The notes: generated by a model not told the origin, from the sequence alone. 64,000 nt of DNA from Eulemur rufifrons (GCF_041146395.1 NC_090990.1:43534001-43598000), one strand, 5' to 3'; numbered from the stretch's first letter, positions 41,290 through 52,539 are shown. Translations and numbers: made by a program.

Positions 41290-42600
41290 AAAGCATCCAC
41301 CACAGAAAGTGTACTAAACAACCAACTTGATAAGACAATTCATCCCAGCGGGCAGCCAGCTTCTGTCCTCAGCCATGCCAGTGCTCGCCCAATGGACTCA
41401 TAAATCAAGTATCTATGTTAACACACCAACTTTGTCCCCCCACCTTCCAAAAAGTATCCTTGTGTCAGGAGTAGAGGCCGTGCTCCACAGCATGGGTCCC
41501 TCTCCCCAAGACTGACTCAGCCACTGCTGCTGCTGAATGTCCAATCTACAAACAGCAGAGGCCAAATCTGAGCACTCAATATGGTACCATCCCTAGAGTA
41601 GACTACTAATCTACTTGGTGACAGGTTAATTATTATCAGTCCCCTACTATCCTGGAAAGGGATGTGATTTGGTCTAATTGGGATTGGTACATATTCCAGG
41701 TATGAGTTTGCCTTTTTTCCTATAGTATCTTAGCCAGAACTATGATCCCAGGGATATGTGGAATCCGTGAGAGCCTCCATAATGTATCTCAAAACCAAGC
41801 ACCCATTTTATGCTAATAGAAGAAGTAAGACAATGGTCATGTCCCAAGACCATGAGCTCACTGATACTACTACATATTGCACCATCCAAAGCGGCTGGCT
41901 TGATAGAATGTTGGACTGTCTCTGAAAGGCACGGCTAAGGTACCAGCTTGGGGATGACACATTTCAGTGTTGAAGTGCTGTCCTTCTGAATGCAGTATAT
42001 ACTTCAAAACAATGCCCATTACATGGTGCTGTTTGCCTGCTAGGTAGAATGAATGGATCCAAGAATAAAAGGATAGAAGGAATGACTTCTGTCACTATCA
42101 CTGTCAGTGACACACTTGGGGAACTTGTGCGAAATGTTTGCCTTCTGGATATTTTTAACTCCTCATGACAGTAGATAAGCAGATTTTTAAAAAGGAGCTA
42201 TTAATACTATGCTGGCAGAGGTGATTGACTATAATTATCATAGGTGATAGAGTTGCTGCTACATATGAGGGGCATGGAGGAGTACGTCTGGAATTCAAAG
42301 GATTTATTGGGACCTCTCTTAGTACTGTCATGCCCAGTGATAATGATGAATTAGCAATTTTAGCAACCCTAGCTTGAGAAAAGCATGGTAACCAAGAGTT
42401 CTGACAACTCAGGGATGAGAATCTGGGTTACCCCACTGGGCAAGCAACCAAGACTAGCATGAGTTGTAGGCAAGGGTATATGAAACTGAGAATGAGTAGA
42501 GAGGTGGTGACGATTATCAGTGTGACCTTGGTGCCAACTTTAGTAGCAGAGACTCTAGTTTTCCTATGAACCCTCACCGTAAGATTTTACTTGTTTGTTT
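41290..42600 (+). pseudogene. ERVL-type pol (integrase region) remnant
   Basis: An ancient endogenous retrovirus internal region. Nucleotide blocks follow ERVL-class integrase order: 'ccagcgggcagccagcttct', 'gggatgtgatttggtctaat', 'ggtatgagtttgcctttttt', 'ttatatggtgct'-like text at 42021-42035, then 'gaggagtacgtctggaattc' and 'gtcatgcccagtgataatga'. No frame over 80 codons remains, and stops and shifts are throughout. It is inert and hosts the nearby Alu and solo LTR. Confidence 0.65.
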
Positions 42601-42689
42601 TTATTTATGCATTTATTTTTTGAATTTTGACAGGCTACACTCTTGAAGAATCAGTGAGAAGATGCAGTAAACCTGGGCAGCAATGAGCC

Positions 42690-43170
42690 TGGACATTCCA
42701 AGGGGTGGACTGTAGCACACAGCATTGCCTCAGCCCAACGCTATGTACTGGCCCACCATCCAACTGCCACCACCTGCAACTCTTCCTGATGGTTCTCTGC
42801 AGTCACAGGAAGCCTCTGTTCACACATGGAGCAGGCAGAAATACCAGGGAATTAGCAGTTCCCAAAAGTAGCCCTCAACCAAGGACTAGCAGAAATTGGT
42901 GCATAAGAATCCTAGCTCTTTTGCATCTTGGGTGGAATAACTCTGAGATGCATGTTCAGTACTGGCTCCTAAAATTTCTTAGTGGAATTATGCTCCATTT
43001 TCCCACAAAAGTAATTTATTTGATAAAAAGATCCTTTATTGGCTTTCTTTCTTGCCTTGTTTCACATCCCCACCCTCCACCAGTGTGTCCTATGTTACCT
43101 CCCAAATAAAGTATTAGCATCTGAATCTTTGTCTCGGGGTTTACTTCTGGGGAACTAAGACTAAGACAAT
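42690..43170 (+). mobile_element. Probable 3' LTR of the ERVL-type remnant
   Basis: The end has 'acctcccaaataaagtatta', 'gcatctgaatctttgtctcg' and 'gaactaagactaagacaata', the polyadenylation and U5-like end of an ERVL-class LTR. The start near 42690 is a guess. The 134-residue frame 42705-43109 is an open stretch in the LTR, not a gene. Confidence 0.55.
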
Positions 43171-43320
43171 ACCATATTTGATTGGTTATAAGACAGAATT
43201 TCAAATTACATTTTAGCATTTCTGAAATCTTGATGAGCTTTATAACTCTATGTTTCATAGTTTAATGGACAGCATTTTTTTCTTTCTTAAAGGTACAAAA
43301 AATAATGATGCATCTTATAA
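43171..43320. mobile_element. Small palindromic DNA-transposon-like element
   Basis: 'ttggttataagacag' at about 43180 and 'catcttataatccatg' at about 43311 form an approximate inverted pair. The middle has a 'cttgatgagctttataac' block. This pattern is seen in non-autonomous DNA elements. The family is not named. Confidence 0.4.
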
Positions 43321-43429
43321 TCCATGACATCTTAGAATCAGTGAATTACAGATAGTACAATATGTTCCTAAAATTTCCAATATTATGCAGACAATTTATA
43401 GGAAGGAAACAAATATTTATTTATCCTGC

Positions 43430-43610
43430 CACACACCAAGCATGGGCCAGGAGCTTTCCCATTTCACTTAGGCATCAAAATGACCTTGCTGGAATATTAG
43501 TAGTTCTATTTTACAGACTGAAAAACTGAGGTAAAATGAATTAAGTTACTTCCTCAAAGATTTGATGATCTCAAAGTTCTTTCCACTGTACTATAATGTC
43601 TTCAACTATT
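43430..43610 (-). mobile_element. MIR SINE (antisense)
   Basis: 'agcatgggccaggagctttc', 'tattttacagactgaaaaac' and 'tgaggtaaaatgaattaagt' are in antisense order. Confidence 0.75.
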
Positions 43611-43739
43611 TAGCAAAACAATTTGTGTACAAAGTGCATTAATGAAAGAAATTAGAGAATTTTTTTGATTTACTTTTTCCTTCAGTTAAGCAAAATTAAG
43701 AATATTAGTACAAATAGGCAAGAACATTAAAATATGATC

Positions 43740-44540
43740 CTGTCAAGTATTTTTAGGATGTGGGAAAACATGTGCTACACTACTAGCAAAAGTATAAATT
43801 TTTACAGCCCTTTTGGAAAGCACTTGGCAGCATCTAGTAAATTTTTTTTAAATGTGTATCCTCCAGGACCCAGTGATGCCATATTTAGAAATATGCCCAA
43901 GGCAAGTATTGTCATATGTACACAATAAGGATTGCCACTGCAGCATTGTCTGTAAAAGGAAAACATTGGGAACTCTCAAATGTTCAGTAGAAGTATCGAT
44001 TTGTTTAAATGTGGTATATTCTTATAAAAACTTAGTGTACTGAACTTCAAAAGAATAAAACCAATTCACACAGATCAATCTTGATAGGTCCCCAAAACAT
44101 AATGGTGAAAAGACAGTTATAGCATGATAAGGAGAGCAAAACAGTATTTGAATAAAAATTTACGATATAAAAAGATATGGTATGTTACTAATGAATACAT
44201 GCACGTACGCAAAAGTGTTTTTAAAAATGGACTTGCAGAATCTAAACCAGTCTCATGACAGTGGCTGCCTCTGGAGAGGAGCCAAAGAGAATTAGGCTGG
44301 TGAGGAAATTCAAAGCGGTTATCTGTGTTATCTGTTGTGGTTTCTCTTTTTTTTTCAAGTGAGAATCTATTCAGATATTATTTGTGTAAACACACATGAA
44401 CACAAGGAAAAAACATGAAAGCAAATATAAAAAACTGTTAATAATTTTTAATTCTCCATGAGAGGAATAGGAACATTTGTTATTAATTTTTATAGTTTTC
44501 AGTATTTCTGAGTTCCTTAAAATAATAAAAATTAATAAAA
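43740..44540 (+). mobile_element. L1M (old) 3' region
   Basis: 'cccttttggaaagcacttgg', 'atatttagaaatatgcccaa', 'tgtacacaataaggattgcc', 'catgacagtggctgcctctg' and 'agagaattaggctgg' are in old L1 3' order. Confidence 0.7.
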
Positions 44541-44743
44541 CTTACTAGTGCTTTTTTAACCAAAGTATCCAACTTACAATTTTCTTCCATGGCCATGGAT
44601 ATCTTGGAAGTAGTAGTGAGTCATTGCATTTTACATAAAATGTAATAAACAGGTTTTTAAATCAATAATTTTAAAATCATTTAGTATATATAGCAATACA
44701 ATATGCTATTACAAATGGCTCTGTGAAATATAAAATTCATTTG

Positions 44744-45033
44744 GGGCTGGGTGTAGTGGCTCACACCTGTAATCCCAGCATCTGGTAAGCTGAGGGGGCA
44801 GGATTGCTTGAGGTCAGCAGTTTGAGACCAGCCTGAGCAACAGCGAGACCCCGTCTCCACAAAAAATAGAAAAATTAGCTGGGCATGGTGATGCATGCCT
44901 GTAGTCCCAGCTACTTAGGAGGATGAGGCAGGAAGATCACTTAAACCCAGGAGTTTGAGGTTTCAGTGATTTATGATCATGCCACTGTACTCTAGTAGGG
45001 GCAACAGAGCAAGACTCTATCTCAAAAAAAAGA
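44744..45033 (+). mobile_element. Alu SINE, older (AluJ-like) copy
   Basis: A dimeric Alu with a short linker and a decayed right arm. The target-site duplication 'aaaattcatttg' is perfect at 44732-44743 and 45034-45045. The right arm ('cagtgatttatgatcatgcc') keeps the older sequence rather than the lemur-specific one. Confidence 0.95.
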
Positions 45034-45239
45034 AAAATTCATTTGCTATAAGCACACACTCTCAACACCCTCTAGGTATAGATTACAACTGACTGAAACA
45101 TATTAATATCTACCAGAGACATTCCCATTGGAAACTTTAATTAGCTAACCTTTTGTTTCAAGATAACAGGTTAAACAAAAAATTCAAAGTTATTATTTTT
45201 AATAACTACCCATTATGACAAATTAGATGAAAAGCAGCC

Positions 45240-45470
45240 AAATGCTTTATTGTTCATTCATTTAACAAATATATATTTGAACACCCGTTGGTGCCACTCT
45301 CCTGGGCTCTAGGGATACAGTGGTGAAAAATATAGTTCTGTTCCACTAAGCTGATATCTTATAGAGTAAGGAGAATAGGAAATTAACAAAAAAGAAAATA
45401 AACACATACAAAGTCAAGTTTTGATGAGTACTGTAAAGGAAGAGAAGGGAGTAGAAAGAAGGTGAGATGC
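45240..45470 (-). mobile_element. L2 3' end (antisense), first part
   Basis: 'catttaacaaatatatattt', 'ctcctgggctctagggatac' and 'gatgagtactgtaaaggaag' are antisense L2. It resumes at about 46190 after the nested insertions. Confidence 0.75.
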
Positions 45471-45479
45471 ATGGGTGAG

Positions 45480-46190
45480 GCAGAGATCACTAACTGTCCC
45501 CAAGCATCCATTCTCCCCACCCTACTTTTAGTATAGAACCTCCCAGTTTTACTAACTAAGCTCAAGGCCACTCAGACAGAGATTAGTTTTCCCAGCCTCT
45601 CTTGCAGCTAGGTGTGAATACGTACCTCTCTTTGGGATAATGTCATCTCCTTAGGAAAAAAAAAAAAAGCCACTTGCCTTGGACTGAGAAATGGCAGTTC
45701 TCTGTTGGCTGAGAAATGACTACAACTAGAGCATCCTTGGATGCCACCTAGGAAGGATGTCAGGGACACCCCATGAGCCTTGGATTGTTAAATGATAAAA
45801 AAAATAAACATCCTCAATGAAGCTGGAGCCCATTCTTCTAAGTGAAGTATCACAAGAATGGAAAAACAAGCACCACATATACTCTCCATCAAATTGGTAC
45901 TAATTGAACAACACTTATGTGCACATCTGGAAGTAACAATCATCAGGTGTCAGGCAGATGGGAAGGGGGAGGGGGATGCGTATAGTCACACCTAATGGGT
46001 GCGGTGCACACCGTCTGGGGGATGGACACGCTTGAAGCTCTGACTCGGGTGAGGCAGAGGCAATATGTGTAATCCAAACATTTGTACCCCTATAATATTC
46101 TGAAATTAAAAAAAAAAAAGAAACATCTATTATCTTTGTGGGCACATTTGTGCATCTCCTTGATGCAGTAGGTTATTTTGTCCCCTAACT
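45480..46190 (+). repeat. Ancient LTR-like repeat, family D, copy 1, split by L1
   Basis: The first part is 45480-45812 ('ccagcctctcttgcagctag', 'gaaggatgtcagggac'). It resumes at 46128 ('tattatctttgtgggcac'). Together the break reads as the family's 'aataaac...ctatc' end. A related copy is at 52035-52505. The family is unnamed. Confidence 0.55.
45813..46120 (+). mobile_element. Young L1 3' end, strepsirrhine type
   Basis: A 5'-truncated L1 3' UTR of about 300 bp: 'aagtatcacaagaatggaaa', 'ctccatcaaattggtactaa', 'gggggagggggatgcgtata', 'acatttgtacccctataata' and an A12-type tail. The duplication 'aaacatc' lies at 45806-45812 and 46121-46127. The ending differs from human L1PA and supports a strepsirrhine genome. 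Confidence 0.85.
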
Positions 46191-47030
46191 GAGAAAGCAG
46201 AGATGAATATTTTTAGATTGAGTCATCCAGGAAGGCCTCTCTGAGAAGGTAGGTGTTGGAGTAGAGAGCTTTAAAGTGCAGGAGAGAGTTGTGCAAAGAT
46301 CTAGGAGGAAGGAATCTCAAGCAGAAAGGAAGAAAGCACCAGGTTCTGAGGCTGGGATGAGCTCAGAAGATTTGAGAAACATCACAAAGGCCCCATGACT
46401 GGCAAAGAGTTCAAGGAGCAACATGCTAGAAAACAAGGTGGGAGAAGCAGGCAGGGGTCAGCCAAGCAGGGCTCTGGAAACTATGGTGAGGGTTCATATT
46501 TTGCTCTATTATGGAAAGCTACTAGAGTTTTGAACAGAGGAATAATGATAACTAAAGATGATACATTTTTAGAGGCTCATTTGTCTGCTGAATGGAAAAT
46601 AAACAGTAGGGTAGCAAGAATGAAAGCAGAGAACCAGTCAGGAGCTATGGTAAATAGTTCGGGGGAAAGACTACAATGGCCTCAAGTACAGTGGCAGGTG
46701 TAGAAATGGTGAGATTCAGGAGAGAGTCTAAAGACCAAACCACAGGAATTAAGGATCGCTTTAAGGTTTTTGGTCTGATAAACTGGGTGATTACTGAGGT
46801 GGGGAAGGAGTAGATTGAGAGGTGGAATATTGTAGTTCATGGTCCTTTTCTGGACATGCTAAGTGGGCGCTAACTGTTAGACAGTGAAATGGAGATGTTA
46901 AGTAGGCAGTTGGATAACACAAGTCTGAAGCTGTGAAGAGACAAAGTGGGGATTCTGCCAGTTCCTGAGGATGTCTATTCAATTACACAGCCAGGAGCTG
47001 GGGAAATAATCACAGCATGGGTCACAGCCA
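46190..47030 (-). mobile_element. L2 (antisense), second part
   Basis: 'gaaggcctctctgagaaggt', 'ttttgaacagaggaataatg', 'ttctggacatgctaagtggg' and 'ttaagtaggcagttggataa' continue the L2 interrupted at 45470. Confidence 0.8.
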
Positions 47031-47469
47031 GTCCAAACTCCACCTGACTACCAGAATCCTGCCTTGTGACATGGACTAATCTGCACAAGTCAACCTAGTC
47101 AAAGCCATCCTGGGTGTCCCCAAGAGCTATCACATGTGGCAGAATAGTCAGTGCCCCTGAAAGGACGCCTAGCCGAGGGAGCAGGTGAGGACTGACATCC
47201 AGACCACGTTCTACTTGCAGAGCTATGGCAGAAACCACTGGACTATTCTTTAAAATTCTGCTATGAAGATAAAATAGAAATTGGTCAACTAAAAATTAAA
47301 TTTCTTGAAAGCTTTGAAAACCCAATACAAACTGTTATTGACTTTAGAGCCTTTGAAAAGAGGAGTGCAAATGTGCCTGCTGCTCATTTAGCAGATGGGC
47401 CATTTGGCAAATTGTCTTCTGCAAAATGACCTTGAGCTGTGTTTCAGTATATCATCCACACATCTTGTC
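47031..47469. other. No recognised feature
   Basis: Unassigned complex sequence. Confidence 0.3.
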
Positions 47470-47720
47470 CTATCTTGGTGGGGGACTGGTGTGGTAGAAA
47501 GGACACAGGGACAAGAACCAGACAGACCTGAGTCCTAGCCAGCTCTGTCACATGTCACCTGAGTGATCACACCCCTGTCCCGGCAATCAGATTTTAGTCT
47601 ATACAATGAGGGTAAGGATAATTCCTACCTGGTGGATCTGTTGTAAGAATCCTCACTAATGTACAAGATGGCTTATTCAGTACCTGTGCACAGGTGATAC
47701 ATAATAAATAGTTGGAAGAG
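47470..47720 (+). mobile_element. MIR SINE
   Basis: 'gtggtagaaaggacacaggg', 'cagacctgagtcctagccag' and 'aatgagggtaaggataattc' are sense MIR. Confidence 0.8.
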
Positions 47721-47960
47721 CATAAGAGCAGGAATGAGCCAACAGTATTTTTACCATATGCAAAGAAGTACTCATGGAACTTTTCTCATTTAATCCCATA
47801 TTAGCCCTGTTAGTGAGCAGAGTGCTATGCCCTTTTATATACATGGACAAACTAGGGTACAGAGAAGTTACGTTGTTTAAAAAGATGGAACACTGTAAGT
47901 ACATGATGGTGTCCAGATTCAGACTCCAGATAGTACATGCTCCAGAGAGATGGCACCCAC
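47721..47960 (-). mobile_element. MIR SINE (antisense)
   Basis: 'tctcatttaatcccatatta', 'acatggacaaactagggtac' and 'gtccagattcagactccaga' are antisense MIR. With the preceding MIR it forms an inverted pair. Confidence 0.7.
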
Positions 47961-48339
47961 TGCCAGAAGTACTACATGTCACAAGTCCTACCCAACACTC
48001 ACACTGGATCCCTGGTGGTCCCAAAATCATGAGCACAAAGTTGGATTTTAAAATATCTCAGGTCCTATATAAATCATCAGACAAGAATTATTCCCTTTTC
48101 TGGCTTGCATGCCTTTGGTGAAGATGTCCTTCCTCTTTGAATGTTCTCTACGAACACCATTTTCTTCATCTGAAAAAAATAGGCATGAATTTAGTACCTA
48201 CTATATAGGTACTAGACAGGTGTTGCTGTCTTACCTGAGTTTCATACATACATGTTTCTAGTATAACATCCGACATGTGACACTCAATAATATAGTTGTT
48301 ATTATTGTTAACAAATACTACCTATTAAAGTGGCTATTC
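47961..48339. other. No recognised feature
   Basis: The frame 47677-48036 on the minus strand lies partly in the MIR and has no domain. Nothing else is recognised. Confidence 0.3.
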
Positions 48340-48428
48340 ATTTTTTAACCTCAGCTTAAATATTTCTGACTTTTCTAAGCCTTCCCTGACTCCACACTCA
48401 TGACTACCACCAGGTTAAAATTAGTCTT
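48340..48428 (+). mobile_element. L2 fragment, left flank of L1 insertion
   Basis: 'ttctaagccttccctgactc' and 'ccaccaggttaaaatt' are L2. The L2 seems to resume at about 49404 ('ctgtgctttcctagcagttg'). Confidence 0.55.
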
Positions 48429-49392
48429 CCCACTCATCTGTCAATGTACACCAGGGTTGTTCCCATCTCTTGGCTATAGTCAATGATGTTGCAATGAACA
48501 TGGGATATTTCTTTGAGATCCTGACATCAATTCTTTTAGATACATACCCAGAAGTGGAATTGCTGGATCACATGGTAATTTTGAGGAACCTCTATACTGT
48601 TTTCCACAATGGCTGCACCATTTTACATCCTAACCAACAGTGTACAAAGGTTTCTAACTTCTCCATAACCTCACCAACATTTGTTATCTTTTGCTTTTTT
48701 TGATAATAACCATGCAAACAGATGTGAAGTGATATCTATTGGGGATTTAATTTGCCTTTCCCTGCTGATTAGTGATGTTGAACATCTTTTTATATACCTG
48801 CTGGCCATATACATACAATTAAATATCATTCAGTGTTTAAAAAGAAGGAAATCCTACCATTTGCAACAATGTGAATGGACCTGGAAGAAATTATGTTAAG
48901 TGAAATAAATCATTCACAGAAAAACAAATACTGCATAACTTCTTTTATATATAAGATATTTAAAACAGTCAAACATATGGAAGTAGACAATAGAATGGAG
49001 GTTACCAGAGGATGGGAAGGGAATGGGATACATGGAGAGCTTGCTGTTCAATGGGCACAAAGTTACAGTTATACAGGATGAGTAAGTTCCAGAGATCTGC
49101 TCTATAACATAGCCTCTAGTTAACAATAAGGTATTGTGCCATACAAACTTGCTAAGAGGATAGATCTCATGTTAAGTGTTCTTACCATAAAAACAAACAA
49201 AGAGACAATAACAGCAACAACAACAAAAACCAAAGGGACACAAGGAAACTTTTGGAGGTGATGGATAGCTTTATTGTCTTGATTGTGGTGATGGTAACAT
49301 GAGTGTACACAGATGTCCAAACTCACCAAATTAGATAAATTTATTACATGCAGGTTTCTGTATACCCATTATACATCAATAAAGCTAAAAAG
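48429..49392 (+). mobile_element. L1M with inverted 5' part (twin priming)
   Basis: 48429-48796 reads antisense L1 ('ttgctggatcacatggtaat', 'gttttccacaatggctgcac'). 48797-49392 reads sense L1 ('aagaaggaaatcctaccatt', 'atgtgaatggacctggaaga', end 'atacatcaataaagc'). The antisense segment is the consensus stretch directly upstream of the sense one, so the two are contiguous apart from orientation. The duplication 'aaattagtctt' (48418-48428) matches 'aaattaatctt' (49393-49403). Confidence 0.88.
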
Positions 49393-49403
49393 AAATTAAT
49401 CTT

Positions 49404-49700
49404 TTTTCCTGTGCTTTCCTAGCAGTTGGTTTATAGAACTTGCTTAGTGTCTTACCCTGGAGTTACTCTTGCATATGGATGGTTCCACACATCCTCCTGC
49501 CGACCAGGTTTTATTCATCCTCCAAAAGGACTAAGTATGCATCGGTTAAACATGTGGAGATCACGTTTTCTTCCTTTTCCTTCTGCCAAGCCCTCACCCT
49601 CACCACACTGTCAAGACCTCCTGAAGAGATTATATTCCATCCAAAGCCAAGACTATTCCTCTCAGGAACAGGAAAATTGTATTAAACATATAGTAATATT
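49404..49700. other. L2 remnant then unassigned sequence
   Basis: The first about 80 bp look like L2 3' sequence. The rest is unassigned. The 118-residue frame from 49426 runs into the Alu and is not a gene. Confidence 0.4.
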
Positions 49701-49714
49701 AAAAACTTCTAGCC

Positions 49715-49864
49715 GGCTGGGTGTGGTGGCTCACACCTGTAATCCTAGCACTCTGGGAGGCCGAGGCGGGTGGATCGCTTGAGGTCAGGAGTTCGAGACC
49801 AGCCTGAGCAAGAGCGAGACCCCATCTCTACTAAAAATAGAAAGAAATTATCTGGCCAACTAAA

Positions 49865-49904
<40 letters not shown>

Positions 49905-50072
49905 AAAAAAATTAGCCAGGCATGGTGGCACATGCCTGTAGTCCCAGCTACTCCGGAGGCTGAGGCAGTAGGATCGTTTAAGCCCAGGAGTTTGAGGTTG
50001 CTGTGAGCTAGGCTCATGCCACGGCACTCTAGCCAGGGCAACAGAGTGAGACTCTGTCTAAAAAAAAAAAAC
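49715..50072 (+). mobile_element. Alu SINE, lemur-type, with (TA)n in the linker
   Basis: A dimeric Alu with the strepsirrhine right arm and a long middle linker holding a (TA)n run. The 12-bp duplication 'aaacttctagcc' is perfect at 49703-49714 and 50073-50084, and the body is only lightly diverged, so this is a comparatively young insertion. Confidence 0.97.
49866..49901. repeat. (TA)n microsatellite in Alu linker
   Basis: About 17 TA units arose from the 'aaaaatatata' linker of the element. Confidence 0.97.
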
Positions 50073-50084
50073 AAACTTCTAGCC

Positions 50085-50919
50085 AATAGAAGTTTACAAT
50101 TTATAAGGTGCTTTCACTTCCATTATCATTTTGTCTTTGTGTTTTGTTTTCTTTTTGGGTTTTTCTTTTTTTTTTTTTTTTCCAGGTATTGTCCTCCTGT
50201 GCCAAAGATGCAAGGGAGGAGGGGAGCCACCATTCCTACTTTGTTCTGAGATGATAATCAGATCTGCTGCAGCTCAGTCCTGAACCAACTGAAAAAGGAT
50301 CTGGAGTCAAATGGAGATCAAGGTACCAACATGACTGCTTGTAGAGCTGTTTGGTGAACACTGCTTGAATCAAATGTTAGAATGAAGCTTCTCGTGTGCC
50401 ACCACCTGTCCTCCCACCAAGCATAGCCTTTGAGATCTGGCTGCAGAAAGAGTCTACAGAATAGATACTTACTCAGCCAACTACGTGGGAAAAGCCACCT
50501 GCTTTGCACCAAAAAGCATGCCTTCTACCCAGTCAGAAGCTTTTTCATATCATTAAACAAAAGCAGGAAAGAATAAAAAAAGGAAAAAAGGAAGGAAGGA
50601 AGGAAAGAGTTCTCTTCCTTCAGGGTGGGGTGAGTAAGGAGTAAAGAGTTAGGTTAGAAGTGTTATTCAAATACTCTTTCTTCCTAACAAATGAAGTGGA
50701 AGCCCCTTAGTAAACCATGAGCCCTAAGAAACAGGTTCTTCAAAAATATGTCCTCAGGTGCCTCTCGTTTAATGGGAATTATGTATGCCTTTTGCATGAG
50801 AAAAACGTAAATAGTTTGGTAAGTTCTATACTCAAGGTTGATGAGAAATGGAAAGTTGGAGAAAAAGTACTAACTTGCTTTAGAGATGATCAGGAAAATG
50901 TATTTGAGTCTATTTAATG
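50085..50919. other. No recognised repeat; poly(T) and GGAA tracts
   Basis: It holds a T18-type run at 50164-50181 and a short (GGAA)n at about 50588-50607. No gene is supported. The 66-residue frame at 50717 has no domain. Confidence 0.3.
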
Positions 50920-51075
50920 TTCATTCTAATATTTACCGAGCACTCAGATGTGCAGGTACTAGAGGTCATTGAGTCCTCACAACCACCTTATGAGATTGAT
51001 AGGATTATTAAATATTATTTCTATTTGACAGGTGAAACAACAAGCAGAGAGGATAAGTGACTTACCCAAAGTCAC
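50920..51075 (-). mobile_element. MIR SINE (antisense)
   Basis: 'attgagtcctcacaaccacc' and 'gataagtgacttacccaaag' are antisense MIR. Confidence 0.8.
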
Positions 51076-51077
51076 AG

Positions 51078-51300
51078 TGGGTCTCAGGATACTGAAATCT
51101 ACTTCAGGTTTTACCACTTACTAGTTCTATGACTTCAAGCAAGTCATTTAGCCCTTTGAGCCTCGGTTTCCTCTTTTGCAGAGTGGGAAATACGATACCA
51201 GACCTGCATGACTTCTGAGTGATCCATATCCTACCTACTTTAAAAGGTTGTCATGGAGATTAAAAGGGATAACGCACATGAAAGCGTTTTTGGAAATAGA
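51078..51300 (+). mobile_element. MIR SINE
   Basis: 'ggttttaccacttactagtt', 'ctatgacttcaagcaagtca', 'ttgagcctcggtttcctctt' and 'ttgtcatggagattaaaagg' are sense MIR, back to back with the antisense one. Confidence 0.85.
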
Positions 51301-51359
51301 AAGCCTGAATCAATGTAAGGGATTAAAGTCATTACTGCACAGCCCAGTGCAAATTGGTG

Positions 51360-51800
51360 GCAAACACTGCTAGCTCCTGCCCCGTATCCACTGCAAGGGC
51401 CAAGAGAAGCTTCCCCTCACCCTCTGAAAGTTCACTGAAAATGAACTCACAATAGACAGATTAACAGGAGAAAATGGCATATAAAATTGAGTTAATGTGC
51501 ACAGCGTGGGGGAACAGCGGGACGAGGATGACCCGGTGGCACCATGGAATACACATGCTTATAAACCCTTTTACGGAGGGGAGGCGTTGGTGAGGGGTAT
51601 AGGAGTAAGTGATTTTTAGGGGAAATGAGTAAGCCCAAAGAATGAGGGCCTGAGAGGTGACAAAGTTCCTCAGAGCTCTGGAGGCAGTGGTGGGAAAGTG
51701 GGGGCAGAACTTTGCTATGAACAATGATTGTCTCATTATGTAGAACAAGTCCCCCAGGCAATCTTTCAGAGCTGCCCTCAGAAAAATAGATGAAAAGTGT
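51360..51800. repeat. Probable ancient interspersed repeat, unnamed
   Basis: 'agttcactgaaaatgaactc', 'agacagattaacaggagaaa' and 'atggcatataaaattgagtt' feel like a recurring LTR- or ERV-derived sequence. I cannot name it. The minus-strand frames 51461-51761 overlap each other and are not genes. Confidence 0.35.
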
Positions 51801-52034
51801 GTCTGAACACGGTGAGGACTCCCAGTCTTTTCTCTTCTCCAGTGGTTAATCTTTCCTGGTTATTTGATGAGATTCCTAGGGAAGGGGTCTTGCATTTCTT
51901 TTGGAAGGAGATTTCTCAGTCAGATAAGGAAGTTCTAGAGAGAATACAGAGAGGCCAGGAAAGGTCAAAGAGACCTTGTGGTTGCTTCTGTAGTTCAGCA
52001 TGACAAAGAGCCATATTTGTGGGTATTGTTTTCT

Positions 52035-52505
52035 GAGCCTCATGCTTACATTAACAGAACTCTGATTCTGTTTCAGAAGGCCACATACTTAGAAATCCTC
52101 CTGTCCCAGATTCTCTTATGGCTGCAGCCATGTGATCATTTTCAGCCAATTAGATGTAAGCAAAAGTCTATCACGTGGAGTTTCCAGAAAAGCTATTGTT
52201 TCTCTGATGGAAAGAGACATGGCATGTTGCTTTTATCCTTCACCCTTTTTCCTGCCTGGAGTGCAGACTTGATGCTTAGTGAGCAGACAGCCAGCATGCA
52301 ACCATAAAGACAAAAACCATAAGTTTAGAGTGTCAGAGCAGGAAGCTAGAAGGAGCCTGGGGCCTTGACTGTTTGCTTGAGCAGTTGCACTAGCTCAAGA
52401 TCGTCTGCCTGAGATTTGCTCACTAAAAAAAATAAACCTTGATTTAGTTAAGCCACTGTGGTCAGATTTCCATCACAGTGGGTGTTAATCAGAGCAACAA
52501 GAGAA
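52035..52505 (+). repeat. Ancient LTR-like repeat, family D, copy 2
   Basis: 'cccagattctcttatggctg', 'cattttcagccaattagatg', 'gcaggaagctagaaggagcc' and 'aaataaaccttgatttagtt' then 'aagccactgtgg' give the family order shared with 45480-46190. Confidence 0.6.
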
Positions 52506-52539
52506 GTGTTGCAATGCCTTCTCAGGCTCTTCGCTACAA

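Noticed and set aside
42705..43109. 134-residue plus-strand frame next to retroviral remnants
   Set aside because: It lies in LTR-like sequence, does not resemble a retroviral protein, and is not continuous with the pol remnant.
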